Assembly: GCA_040285825.1 (NCBI GenBank)
Contig: JAUPSS010000009.1
Location: 884,808 to 948,807, forward strand
Source: Eukaryota sp. TZLM1-RC
Lineage: Eukaryota > Metamonada: BaSk clade
Direction: 5' to 3'
DNA length: 64,000 nt
Positions 20,643-30,242 of this stretch are shown in pieces (positions within the stretch are counted from its first letter, which is position 1; each line of letters opens with the position of its first letter). The notes below the pieces were generated by a model. That model worked only from the letters and a program-made list of their open reading frames with translations, ran no database searches and was not told where the DNA came from. A program made the position numbers and the translations under genes.

Positions 20643-21073
20643 GATCAACTTGTGATCAAACTTTGTGTGAAATTGTGTGTGAGTAATGTTGGCTATGTGT
20701 TACTTGATCAGTACAAACTCATGATTACATTTTCAATTGATTTTGTATATATCTGAATTAATTGAGTTTATTAATTTTTAAACATTAAATTGTAAAAAAA
20801 ATAAAAAATCAAAAACTATACAATTGAATGTTGTAAACTAATAAAACAAATGCTGTAGGTGAAAGAGTATCGTTTTTGATACGATTTACAGAGGCTCATA
20901 TCAAGTTCCTAGTTTCGTATATTGACCAATGGTTGTTTATTACAATCGTTGGTCAAATCTTTAAAGTCCATTTTGGGACAATTAATATAACAATTGTGGT
21001 GTTAAAGTCTGTGCTATGGTCATTTGAGTAGTCATTGGTATGATTGGTTGAATGGTCATTGGTATGATTAGGT
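20643..21073 (+). repeat. 462-bp satellite, unit 1 (left part; split by element F)
   Basis: The unit starts 'gatcaacttgtgatcaaac' and runs to 'ggtatgattaggt', where element F is inserted. It resumes at 27321-27351 after the second target copy. Left part 431 bp plus 31 bp gives 462 bp. Its 'acaaactcatgattacatt' region (about 20716) is the uninterrupted form of the site occupied by family A in units 2 and 3. Confidence 0.85.
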
Positions 21074-21204
21074 CTTTATTGAATTTCTAAAAGAAAAAGA
21101 ACGAAACAACTATAAAAGTAAATAAAAAAAACATAAACTACCAAAACCTACGAGCTTCATGAATTCTTTGAAGAATAGAATTAAATGCTTGATTACATCT
21201 AAAA

Positions 21205-21421
21205 CTATTTTTTCTGAATTATACAACTAATTTCACTGCAAAGCTCAATCCAACCAAAACGTTTAAATGTTTCTTTAGTTTTCTTGTACCAATCCCCATG
21301 GACATTAAAAACTAAAGGAACAATTTCTGAAATTAAATTGTATTCTTTTAGAATACTGTGTTTCCTTATTTTAGTAGCAAAGGCTTGAGAGTAAGCATCT
21401 TGCCATTTATTTCCAAAACCA
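21205..21421 (-). CDS. family F: endonuclease C-terminus beyond the family-B insertion
   Basis: Minus-strand reading continues from the repeated 'GFGN' into KWQDAYSQAFATKIRKHS, then 'LKEYNLISEIVPLVFN' and 'RFGWIELCSEIS', ending with TAG at 21205-21207. The Lys and Tyr of 'K...KEYN' fit the end of the catalytic fold. A 14-bp target duplication (21408-21421 and 24125-24138) shows the join. Confidence 0.8.
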
Positions 21422-24124
21422 AGGAAAGTATGCTATCAATATTATTTGGGAATTTTTTGGTTCTTTTTGTCCTCCTTTTGAACAAAATTTCGTTAATATT
21501 TCCGAAGATTTAACCAATATAGCACCGAGAAATCAGTCATCCGAGAAATTAAGTAAAATTTTTGAAGACAAATGCTTTGACAACAAATGGTCCAAGGCTT
21601 TGTCAGCTTTAAGTCCCGGAGTCAAAGCACCGAACAATGAAAATACAGTAGATAAACTGAAAAAACTTCATCCTTATGAAGACCCTGTTATGGATCAAAA
21701 TTTTTACGGCACATACTGGGAAAATTATCCATTGATGCCATCAGAAGTTTTTTTCGGTTATCAAAAAGAGACCTCGTGGTAAGTCTGCCGGACTTTCTGG
21801 TATTACTATTGATCATGTAAAAGCCGCGATTATTTCTTCAGAAGATTGCCTTGGTTTATTGACCAAATTTTTCAACCAAATATTATCTGGTCAACGCAAG
21901 TACCCAGAAGAATTAAGAAGTTCTCGTTTGACTGCACTTGTCAAAAATTCAAAAATGGATGTTCGTCCTATTGCAGTCTCTGAGAGCTTACATAATATTT
22001 TTTTCTGCGTGTTGCTTAAGCAGGTTCAATGAAAAAGCTAAAAGATTTTATTACCCTTTCAATATGGTATAAATACTACAGATGGAGTCTCTTCAGCGAT
22101 TTTTGCTACTGATGTCTTATTTCGTCAAAATGAATCCAATGTTTGTATGTCATTGGATTTTTAGTAATGCTTTCAATTCGCTAAGTCGTCGCAGTATCCA
22201 TGGTGCTCTATTGCAATATATGCCAGAATTAATACCATATTTTCAATCAACATATTGCACATATTCTAATTTACATTTTGGTAACAACATTTTGATTTCA
22301 TCAAGTGGCGTAAAAGCAAGGAGATCCGTTAGGACCTCTTTTGTTTTGTTTGGCCATTCATCCTATTCTACTGCAAATTCAAGAGATGTTTCCTTCACTA
22401 AAAATGATTGCATATATGGATGATGTTGTGCTTATTGGTGAATTAAATATTGTGAAAAAAAGCAACTGTATGTTTTAAAGAATTATTTACCAAAATTGGT
22501 CTCCGACTTAATTTACTTAAATGTGTTTTGTTATCGAATTCTCCAGTTTCCACAATAATTGATGATATTGAAATTCAAGCCAAATTATATTCAATTGATG
22601 CTATTCGTCATTTGGGTTCTTTTTTTAGGAAATAATGATGAAATTACCAAAAAAATTGTTTGAAAAGTTGAACTCAATTTCTGACAAAATTGACCGAATG
22701 ATGAATTTAGATATAAAAAAACACATCAAATTTACCATTATAAGACTGTGTTTTTAGTTCCAATTTTAATCATATATTTCGATCTACAAATCCTCTCGTC
22801 ACTAGACCTTTGGCTCAAAAGTTTAATGAGTTACGTGCAAAAAGTTCTGTCTCAATTACTGGGATGTAAAATGTTTCAAATTCCAGATCATGCTTACCTT
22901 AGTCCACAATATGGTGGTTTAGGGTGGACGAAGGCTTCTATTCTTACCTCGTGTGCTTTTTGTTGGTGGATGCAGAAATGCAATCTTTGAGTTCTCCGAA
23001 AGATTTGCAGATTGGGAAGATTTATTGATGACAACGCAAAAGTTCCACTGTTTTTGCATTAGATGAAGAAATTTCAAGAATTGACGTGAAAAATGGGGTC
23101 GATGTTTTCCCCAATCATTCAATGGCAATATTCCAGAAAAAATGTTTTAAATTTGAAGTACACTCTTCGAACATTACAGAAAAAGATTGACTGGAATGTA
23201 TGAAAAAGATCTTTATAATAATATTTGCAGCTCGGCTGTTTTTAAATCAAGATCTTCACTCATTGTTATTGGAAAAGGGTGTTTGTGAAAACAAGGTGTC
23301 AGATTCTTCACCTTTTGTAACCATTGTACCACGAAGATTTGGATTGTGTGCTACTAATGAAGCATTTGTAACAAAAATGAGATTATATTTGAACATCCCC
23401 ATTAACCAATTATTATCAAAAGAAAAATGTATTTGTTCGAATTCACCTCAACTCACTTTGCGCCATGCTCTAAATTGCTCTAAATTGATAACTTATCGTT
23501 CTTCATTACATGATGCTGTTAGAGACACTGTTTTCAATATGGCACAAACTGCAAGGATATCGTGTATCAAAGAGCCCCTGCTGAAAGAAACACTTTCTCT
23601 GAATAATTTTAGTTCTGATGATAGAGGTGATGTATACTGTGATTGGATTGATAATTCTGAAGCTATTGTTGACTTTGTCTCATGTAATGTTGCAAACGAT
23701 ACTTTGGTTCACAGAAGAAATCTTAATCCTGTGGCTGCTCTGGATTTTAAAGCAAAAGAAAAACATAGAAAATATGATAAAGAAATTGAAGATGCAAATA
23801 TCGATAGAAATACACAGCTGGTTTTTATTGCTTTTCCATTTTCGATAAATGGAAGATTATCAGTTGAAGCAGAAACTTTTTGGATGACTTCCAAAAAAAT
23901 GGTGAAAGAAAAAACAATGAAAAGATTTGATATTTTTTTATGGCGTTCACGGATTCAATTTGCCATTATTAATAGATTACCGCGGTTTTTCAATCGAATT
24001 AGAGAAGCTTTAGCTAGACAGCAAGCAAATCAAGATTTTGTAGAGGAAATCTTGGTTTAATGATAGTCGTCCCATTAGTTATGATTTAATTTAATCAAGT
24101 GTGCAAATTCAATAAATTAATATA
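21422..24124 (+). mobile_element. family-B non-LTR retrotransposon, 5'-truncated, nested in F
   Basis: It is bounded by the 14-bp direct repeat 'tatttccaaaacca' at 21408-21421 and 24125-24138. The 5' end begins in the region before the RT, so the zinc-knuckle part is missing. Broken frames carry finger text 'RKSAGLSGITIDHV' (21.78 kb), 'DGVSSAIFATDVLF' and 'LDFSNAFNSLSRRS' (22.1-22.2 kb), a GDP block near 22320 with one base change ('GVKARRSVRT' in the wrong frame), 'MIAYMDDVVLIGE' (22.41-22.44 kb) and the endonuclease frame. The 3' end after 24060 is 'tgatagtcgtcccattag' and an AT-rich tail. Confidence 0.85.
23200..24060 (+). CDS. family B: restriction-like endonuclease frame (286 aa)
   Basis: An intact frame with the Zn motif 'CICSNSPQLTLRHALNCSKL', then 'YRSSLHDAVRDTVFNM', the catalytic stretch 'SDDRGDVYCDWIDNSEAIVD' and 'NPVAALDFKAKEKHRKYDKE', where the K...KY end of the fold is clear. 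The C-terminal domain 'FLWRSRIQFAIINRLPRFFN' ends at TAA 24058-24060. The endonuclease nicks target DNA to prime reverse transcription. The upstream RT is frame-broken, so the element as written is not functional. A second copy of this region lies at 30918-31635, and a third fragment at 54.13-54.29 kb. Confidence 0.85.
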   Translation: MKKIFIIIFAARLFLNQDLHSLLLEKGVCENKVSDSSPFVTIVPRRFGLCATNEAFVTKMRLYLNIPINQLLSKEKCICSNSPQLTLRHALNCSKLITYRSSLHDAVRDTVFNMAQTARISCIKEPLLKETLSLNNFSSDDRGDVYCDWIDNSEAIVDFVSCNVANDTLVHRRNLNPVAALDFKAKEKHRKYDKEIEDANIDRNTQLVFIAFPFSINGRLSVEAETFWMTSKKMVKEKTMKRFDIFLWRSRIQFAIINRLPRFFNRIREALARQQANQDFVEEILV

Positions 24125-24906
24125 TATTTCCAAAACCACCAACTATTGTAATATCAAACGCAATTTTGGTTTTGGGATCAAATAAATCTAAATAAATTTT
24201 TTTTAAACCAATTTCAAATTCCTTTTCCTTTTCATATTTGGAGATATTTAATAAATAATCTCTAACTTCATCATGTCTGTTTTTAATGCATCGTGAAACA
24301 CCTTTACATTGAAAACTATGGTCTAAACCGAGATTTGTGTAACCACATCTGGGACACTGATGATAAAAATTATTAAAAATTAATCGAAGATTCAGAAAAT
24401 AAGACATGAATTCATCAGAAAAAGTGAAATTTGCATTAAAAGGTAATGCATTCAAAAAACTACCTGAAAGTTCAGAACAATTAGCTTCTAATTGTAATTT
24501 TTCCATATCAGACATTGTTTTTTGAAGAGAATTCATTTCATTTTTATAAAATTCCTTTGTTAATTTTGATTGAGAAATTATTATGTCTTTATCCCAAATA
24601 GACTCATATCCTACAAATTGTGGATTTAAAGTAGAATAGATGAGGTCCAAGTCGGAATTTGTGACAAAATTCATCAAATTCAAATCTTTGACAGAAGAAT
24701 ATAGTGAACATGAATAAGCAATGTTAGCTACAACAGAAAGGTCCTGAAAACCTAGTCCACCTGACTCCAAAGGAATAAAAAATAAACTTTTTAAATTTAA
24801 TTTCTTGGAAATTGATAAAATTAAAAAAATTAAAAAATTCAGCTTTCCATAGATGAAAACCAAGAACTGTATTGTGAAATGGAATGGTACGAGCCCAATA
24901 CATCAA
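24117..24906 (-). CDS. family F: RT thumb and first half of the restriction-like endonuclease
   Basis: After the RT, 'FIPLESGGLGFQDL' and a helical linker lead to the endonuclease Zn motif 'CPRCGYTNLGLDHSFQCKGV', then 'RHDEVRDYLL' and the catalytic 'FDPKTKIAFDITIVGGFGN'. This matches the CCHC plus PD-(D/E)XK layout of R2/NeSL-type endonucleases. The frame is cut after GFGN by insertion of family B; the remainder is at 21205-21421. Confidence 0.8.
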
Positions 24907-24921
24907 AATAGAATTAATACA

Positions 24922-25853
24922 TTACTTAAAAAGTAATAATTGATTCTGAATTGGTAGTTCCTTTAGTAAATTTAATTTGGGGATAAGTTCATTCCTTGTT
25001 TTATCATCAAGGAACTGACTTTCATATTCATTTGTACCAATAGGACTACCTAAACACATGAAATCCTCATTATTTTGAAAAATCTTTGTTTTTGCTAAAT
25101 TTAAACTTAATCCAATTTTTGAATAATGATTAGATAATTCAACCAACAATTGATCACTATCAATTGATTCATCCAGTAAAATATAAGTATCATCTAAATA
25201 AGATAATACTGACACACCTTCAATATCACTTAGTAATTTAAGAATTTTAGAAGTTCCCAAACTATATAAAAATGGAGAAATTGGATCTCCTTGTTTGACT
25301 CCAGTCGAAGAAAACACAACATTATCTTCAAAAAATAACTTGGTTTGCCATAGGACCAAGTATAAAAATTAATTAATTGTGGATAATTTTGAATTAAATT
25401 ATGATAGATATGATTTCTACTAATACAATTAAATGCATTAAAAATATCTAAACAAATTACCCTATCATATTTTTGGTGCAGTTTTTTCAATCTTAATGAA
25501 TGGATAATTTTCTCTGTACCACTCTTAACCTTTACACCAAATTGACCCAAACTTACAAGTTGAGATGGATCTAAATCAACAGTTAAATATTTTGATGCGA
25601 TTCTATAAACAATCTCTGAAATTGCAATCGGACGAACACCATTATTAGGTTTGGTAAGCACAATTAATTTGGAACTTAATAAAATAAATGATAAAGTATC
25701 ATCTAAACTTCCATTGATTATGTTTTCAATTAAATAAACTAAAACTTCAGTCAACGCTTCACTGAAGATAGTGGGAAGATGAGTTAAATTGAATCCCGAT
25801 ATACCACCAGCTGTTCCTTTTTTAAAATAAAATTTTAAAATAAAATTAACCAT
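24922..25853 (-). CDS. family F: reverse transcriptase
   Basis: Two overlapping frames (25230-25853 and 24922-25359) carry the RT core: 'GTAGGISGFNLTHLPTIF', 'LIVLTKPNNGVRPIAISE' (finger motif), 'VICLDIFNAFNCISR' (first catalytic Asp), 'SSTGVKQGDPISPFLYSL' and 'VLSYLDDTYILL' (YLDD). All catalytic Asp residues are retained. A frame change near 25340 in an A6 run ('cttcaaaaaataac' on the plus strand) separates them. The enzyme would copy element RNA at a nicked target. Confidence 0.85.
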
Positions 25854-26374
25854 TTAGCCTTTTCACGTACATTTAATGAAGAGCTAAGAATAAAATTTTG
25901 TACGTGAAAATAAGTTTTTTTAACAGGTTGTAAACTTAGATTAACACATGCTAAAATTTTGAAAACCTGAATAAATAAATCATCAGGTATTTCAAATAAA
26001 TCAGTAAAATCATTACTGTTTGAACAATTATTTTCGAAAGTAGATAAATGTTGAAAATAACTAAAAATATCATCCTTTTGGATGTTTTTATGAATTATGC
26101 CGAAATGTTTTGATATACCATTTTCAGCGTAAATTCTGTCACAATTATCAATTGGACATACAACAAGTGAATTTGATTGTAAAAATTCATCATTAAAAAA
26201 TTCGACTTCATGAATATTTCTATTATTTAAATGTTTTAATAATCTTTGTTGATCTTTGAAAGGGCCAGCTCCACATTGGCATTTATGAATAAAATTATTT
26301 TCAGTGTTAAATATAACTTCTGATGAAAAAGTGGGTAAAGCAATACTTTCATCTAAAGTGTCAAATAAAGGCAA
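25835..26374 (-). CDS. family F: zinc-finger region before the RT
   Basis: A 179-residue frame continues from the RNase H. Two finger-like blocks are visible: 'HKCQCGAGPFKDQQRLLKHL' and 'VVCPIDNCDRIYAENGISKH' followed by FGIIH, the latter a fair C2H2 motif. R2-type elements carry such fingers before the RT, where they bind target DNA; the same role is likely here. The last residues ('NVREKAKWLILF') overlap the RT frame, so a frame change near 25850 in an A/T run separates them. Confidence 0.7.
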   Translation of the reverse strand: MPLFDTLDESIALPTFSSEVIFNTENNFIHKCQCGAGPFKDQQRLLKHLNNRNIHEVEFFNDEFLQSNSLVVCPIDNCDRIYAENGISKHFGIIHKNIQKDDIFSYFQHLSTFENNCSNSNDFTDLFEIPDDLFIQVFKILACVNLSLQPVKKTYFHVQNFILSSSLNVREKAKWLILF

Positions 26375-27234
26375 ATAATTAGCACTATTGGAATTAAGAC
26401 CAGTTTTAGCCCACTGATCTGCAATTTCATTTTATTATCATTATTGTGTGCCTTTACCCAATTGAAAATAAATTGAGTATTTAGTTTCTGTAACAGTATT
26501 TGAATCAAATTAACTTTCTTCTTAATAATATTGACTGTAGCGTTAAATTGACCAGATAACCATTTAATAACATTTTGACTATCAGTGAAAAATTCAACTC
26601 TTTTAGGTTTGTATTTTAACTTAAGGAGAGATAATAAACCCAAAATAATAGCAGATAACTCAGCAGAGTTGATGGTAGCTTTATCTAACACTTGACCATA
26701 TTGATTGAAAATTAGTTTATCCTTTATGTAAAGCTGACATGAACATCCTGCTAAACGTTTAGCGATACCATTATCATCAATAGTGGTTGCTGAACCATCT
26801 GTATAAATAAAGATGATTGGCGGTTCTGATAAGAGAGAAGATGAGTGTTCAGAAGAGTCTTGTGAACAAGAATGTCTAGATTCGTAATGTGAAGATGATT
26901 TTTCCAAAACTGTATTTTTTGTGTTTGCAGTAGAGTGCAAATTTAAGAAAGAAGAGTTATCAGAAACACTAGTGGAAGACGTAGGGGGTAAAATTGGAGG
27001 TTGAGGAGGGCGAGAAGGAAGGGAAGTAGATAAAGATCTGATGTGATTAGAGGTATTGACAAGTGGCACATCCGATATTTTCTTCTTAGGGGGATCAAAA
27101 ATACGTGCGTCAAGTGTCGATGAACGTGGCAGAGAACTTCTTCGTGGTTGACCACCTAATAAACCATTAATTAGTTTTGAGGTTGGTTTTGAGCTCGAGC
27201 AAGACATGCTACGAGTTCTTCTTGTCTCAACCAT
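26353..27234 (-). CDS. family F: N-terminal region with type I RNase H
   Basis: RNase H degrades RNA in RNA-DNA hybrids. The 293-residue frame starts MVETRRTRSMS, has a basic and Ser/Pro-rich region to about residue 138, then a clear RNase H: D146 in 'IYTDGSAT', E192 in 'NSAELSAII', D218 in 'FFTDSQNV' and the His of 'WVKAHNND' at about 263. The fourth acidic residue lies just beyond a one-base frame change near 26413, in 'EIADQWAKTG', which leads on into the zinc-finger frame ('YLPLFDTLDE'). All four catalytic acids are thus present. The domain lies upstream of the RT, whereas non-LTR clades with RNase H (for example I, R1-like and Dualen types) carry it downstream. Confidence 0.85.
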   Translation of the reverse strand: MVETRRTRSMSCSSSKPTSKLINGLLGGQPRRSSLPRSSTLDARIFDPPKKKISDVPLVNTSNHIRSLSTSLPSRPPQPPILPPTSSTSVSDNSSFLNLHSTANTKNTVLEKSSSHYESRHSCSQDSSEHSSSLLSEPPIIFIYTDGSATTIDDNGIAKRLAGCSCQLYIKDKLIFNQYGQVLDKATINSAELSAIILGLLSLLKLKYKPKRVEFFTDSQNVIKWLSGQFNATVNIIKKKVNLIQILLQKLNTQFIFNWVKAHNNDNKMKLQISGLKLVLIPIVLIICLYLTL

Positions 27235-27320
27235 AAGAAGAAATTTAAAGCTTTGAAGTAGGTTGGAGGATGGTAGGTTATTGAATGATGATAGGGAGGA
27301 AAAAAAAAGTATGATTAGGT

Positions 27321-27435
27321 GAGTTGCATGTAGTCCTTATGTACTAGATGTGATCAACTTGTGATCAAACTTTGTGTGAAATTGTGTGTGAGTAATGTTG
27401 GCTATGTGTTACTTGATCAGTACAAACTCATGATT
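27321..27435 (+). repeat. 462-bp satellite, end of unit 1 and start of unit 2
   Basis: 27321-27351 finishes unit 1 ('gagttgcatgtagtccttat' type). 27352 starts unit 2 with the same 'gatcaacttgtgatcaaac' and runs to 'actcatgatt', where element A1 begins. Confidence 0.85.
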
Positions 27436-27465
27436 TTTTTAAAAAAATTTAATTTTATTCTAAAC

Positions 27466-28587
27466 CTATAAATCAACATCTAAAAAATCCATCTCTCCCA
27501 AAACAAAAACACTAGATGCAACTCTCTCATAGTGAGATCCAAGAGAAAGCAAAGCATCAGAAACCATCTTCAACATCCCCTTAAAAATAGAAAACACAAT
27601 TCTATTTTGCCAAAACAATCTGTTGAAATTTCTGCCAGTTCTTCTCTTTACAATCATTTCAAAATCATCCAAAAAACGTAAAGCAGTTGGTGCAAGTGAA
27701 CCAAAAGGGAAAATACAAATGGATACAAATTGTATTTTTGCATGCTGTAGACTGGCCAATTTGGACAAAGGTTCATTGTATTTTTTGAATTTAAAATTTT
27801 CAGCATTTGAAAGGGGATTATGAATTTCAGAATTAACAAGTCTTTCATTTGAGGCATTACAAGGATCAACAGACATTACATCCAATAAAATGAAGCTTCC
27901 ATCTAATCCAGGTAATATGACATCACCTCTATTATTCTGATGAAAATCATTTTCAGCATCAAACAGATTTGACAACAAAGGTTCCAAGAAGGATTCAATT
28001 CTATGAGATTTACACATACAATATAACTGGTCTCTTACAGCATCATGAACCTTGCTTCTAAAAGTAATAAAATGTTTACAATTTAACAAATGAGTAGTTG
28101 TAATTTCTCGAGAACATTTACAAATTAAATTATGAGGTAAATTATCAGGCCAGATAAAGGAACGAAATCTCATATTCAGAGTCCAAGCAGAATCGGATAA
28201 GAGAGTACCATAAACTTGTGGAATTGTTGTTACTAAGGCAGAAGAAGTACTGTCACACATATCTTGTAAAAGATTTGCAAAAGCGGGATTCTTTTTCTTG
28301 GCCAAGCCAAGTCTAACATCAAAATCCAAGCTTTCAAAAATCTTTGACAATTTTTGTTGAAGCTTTTTACAGCAAAACTGTAAATTAAATAGAGATCGGT
28401 TTGGAATTTCTTGAATTGATTGAGGAAAACATTTGGTCCAAATTTGTGGCGGTAATTTTTCAAGTTCACAAGATAACTCATACAAATAGGGACTACAATT
28501 GGGGACTAACAGATGAGAATCATCAGGAAATCTACGAGAAAATTCATAAATAAAATTTTGCCACCACCCAAGAATGCTGATTGACAC
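27466..28587 (-). CDS. family A (A1): restriction-like endonuclease frame (373 aa)
   Basis: It starts in the thumb region ('WWQNFIYEFSRRFPDDSHLL') and carries 'LICKCSREITTTHLLNCKHF' (CCHC zinc motif), 'FRSKVHDAVRDQLYCMCKSH', the catalytic 'NNRGDVILPGLDGSFILLDV' and the 'KFKKYNEPLSKL' Lys/Tyr end. The C-terminal part 'FNRLFWQNRIVFSIFKGMLK' ends FLDVDL with TAG 27466-27468. It is the least damaged example of the commonest endonuclease in this window and a good reference for the other A copies. The join to the RT is lost by one T missing from a T5 run near 28558. Confidence 0.9.
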   Translation of the reverse strand: MSISILGWWQNFIYEFSRRFPDDSHLLVPNCSPYLYELSCELEKLPPQIWTKCFPQSIQEIPNRSLFNLQFCCKKLQQKLSKIFESLDFDVRLGLAKKKNPAFANLLQDMCDSTSSALVTTIPQVYGTLLSDSAWTLNMRFRSFIWPDNLPHNLICKCSREITTTHLLNCKHFITFRSKVHDAVRDQLYCMCKSHRIESFLEPLLSNLFDAENDFHQNNRGDVILPGLDGSFILLDVMSVDPCNASNERLVNSEIHNPLSNAENFKFKKYNEPLSKLASLQHAKIQFVSICIFPFGSLAPTALRFLDDFEMIVKRRTGRNFNRLFWQNRIVFSIFKGMLKMVSDALLSLGSHYERVASSVFVLGEMDFLDVDL

Positions 28588-28663
28588 AAAATTGAAGATT
28601 TAGTAAAACCAATACCACCCAAATTTGCTGAAGAAAATAAATGGCTTTTCAACATTCCTGGTT

Positions 28664-29527
28664 CTACATCCAATAAATCAGCAAAAATTCTGTTCTCAAT
28701 GAATTAAAAGATAGACAAAAATCTAATGCTATGGAAGGAGCACAAGATCTCAAAATGTGGGTTATTCTCCCAGTGTAGCAAATTTTAAGCATGAAAAATT
28801 TAATATGCTTTTCTATATCTAAAGAAGAAATTGAATCAAGTTCAATTTTCATTTTTTCCAAAATAACTTGCAATTCATTCTGAATTTGAGGCACATTTCC
28901 TAACCAACAACCAAGGAACTTAAAAGCATCACTACTATAATTAGTAAAAGGGATAATAGAATCGTTTATCAGGAGGTCTTGAGCAGAAGAGCCAATCAGA
29001 AGGCATTTGCTGGCATTAAGATGAAGCCCAATATTTTCATATGAATCGGCAATTTCTTGAGCAACCAATTCTAGTAAATCAAATGAACCAATCAAGGATA
29101 TATCATCCATATAAGCAACTATTTTTATAGAAGGGTATTTTTGCTTAATGATATTTAAAGTTTTGTGAATAGCTAAACAAAACAATAATGGGCCTAAAGG
29201 ATCTCCCTGCTTCACTCCAGAAGATGATTTAAGACCAAATGAATTAAAAATTAAATCTGATTCTTTCCCATAAAAATGGTAGAAAAAACTCGATAGCTCA
29301 GGAAAATCAGATTTAATAACTTCAAAAATTGCTTCTCGCTTTACAGAATTAAAAGCATTTTTAAAGTCGAGATTAAAAATAAAATTATTTTCCTCTGCAT
29401 TAAAAAAGGTATCAGAGGCAATAGCAGCAACAGAAGCACCATCAATTGTTTTGATTCCAAATTGATGAGGATTCAAAAATGTAGAAGCTTTGTCTTTGAC
29501 ACGATCGAAGACAATTGATGCTAGCAA
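28664..29527 (-). CDS. family A (A1): reverse transcriptase frame (287 aa)
   Basis: It holds 'NPHQFGIKTIDGASVAAIAS', 'NFIFNLDFKNAFNSVKREAI' (first catalytic Asp), 'SSGVKQGDPLGPLLFCLAIH' and 'IKIVAYMDDISLIGSF' (YMDD), followed by thumb motifs 'FLGCWLGNVPQIQNEL' and 'GRITHILRSCAPSIALDFC'. It is open over the catalytic core. Frame breaks lie at both ends (about 28690 and 29530), each a one-base difference from other A copies. Confidence 0.9.
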   Translation of the reverse strand: MLASIVFDRVKDKASTFLNPHQFGIKTIDGASVAAIASDTFFNAEENNFIFNLDFKNAFNSVKREAIFEVIKSDFPELSSFFYHFYGKESDLIFNSFGLKSSSGVKQGDPLGPLLFCLAIHKTLNIIKQKYPSIKIVAYMDDISLIGSFDLLELVAQEIADSYENIGLHLNASKCLLIGSSAQDLLINDSIIPFTNYSSDAFKFLGCWLGNVPQIQNELQVILEKMKIELDSISSLDIEKHIKFFMLKICYTGRITHILRSCAPSIALDFCLSFNSLRTEFLLIYWM

Positions 29528-29769
29528 ACGAGAAGGGATTCACCAACAGCAATTGGGCGTATTCCATCAGGTTTGATTCCGTTTCCAGGCTTTACTAAAG
29601 CAATCAGACGTGCTGCGAGTAATTCAAATGGAGGATTAATTTTCAAAACAATCAATTGTTGAAAATAGTGGGCTAGATCATCAGCAATTTCGGGAGCACT
29701 GGAACACGCTATTTTTAACAGATCAAAAGAAATTCCAGATGGGCCTGCTGCTCATCTGCTCATCTGCTC

Positions 29770-30242
29770 AACTCATGATTACATTTTCAATTGATTTTGT
29801 ATATATTTGAATTAATCGAGTTTATTAATTTTTAAACATTAAATTGTAAAAAAAATAAAAAATCAAAAAGTATACAATTGAATGTTGTAAACTAATAAAA
29901 CAAATGCTGTAAGTGTAAGAGTATCGTTTTTGATACCATTTACTGAGGCTCATATGAAGTTCCTAGTTTCGTATATTGACCAATGGTTGTTTATTACAAT
30001 CGTTGGTCAAATCTTTAAAGTCCATTTTGGGACAATTATTATAACAATTGTGGTGTTAAAGTCTGTGCTATGGTCATTTGAGTAGTCATTGGTATGATTG
30101 GTTGAATGGTCATTGGTATGATTAGGTGAGTTGCATGTAGTCCTTATGTACTAGATGTGATCAACTTGTGATCAAACTTTGTGTGAAATTGTGTGTGAGT
30201 AATGTTGGCTATGTGTTACTTGATCAGTACAAACTCATGATT
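29770..30242 (+). repeat. 462-bp satellite, rest of unit 2 and start of unit 3
   Basis: It resumes at the target duplicate 'aactcatgatt' (29770-29780) and continues to 30158; without A1 and one target copy, unit 2 is again exactly 462 bp. Unit 3 starts at 30159 and is cut at the identical position by A2 (30242/30243). Units 1 and 2 differ by scattered substitutions only. Confidence 0.85.

Larger units (their letters stand above)
21074..27308 (-). mobile_element. family-F non-LTR retrotransposon, near full length, 12-bp target duplication
   Basis: The boundaries are set by the direct repeat 'gtatgattaggt' at 21062-21073 and 27309-27320 in satellite unit 1. Transcription would run right to left, from oligo-T/pyrimidine at the 5' end (27308) to an 'aattcaataaag' 3' end at 21074. 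Family-B element 21422-24124 is nested inside; without it F is about 3.5 kb. Order of coded domains: Ser/Pro-rich N-terminus, RNase H, C2H2-type zinc fingers, RT, then an RLE-type endonuclease. Several frame breaks are present. Confidence 0.85.
27436..29769 (-). mobile_element. family-A retrotransposon A1, 5'-truncated, 11-bp target duplication
   Basis: It is inserted in satellite unit 2; direct repeats 'aactcatgatt' lie at 27425-27435 and 29770-29780. The 3' end (27436) is an A/T tail. The 5' end stops inside the RT finger region at about 29754, followed by a short filler ('catctgct' repeated) before the right target copy. RT and endonuclease are each open, with single-base frame breaks between them in T and A runs. 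Confidence 0.9.

Noticed and set aside
20550-20756. Plus-strand 68-codon ORF as a gene
   Set aside because: Its second half is satellite sequence and its first half has no recognisable motif; the frame is probably chance.
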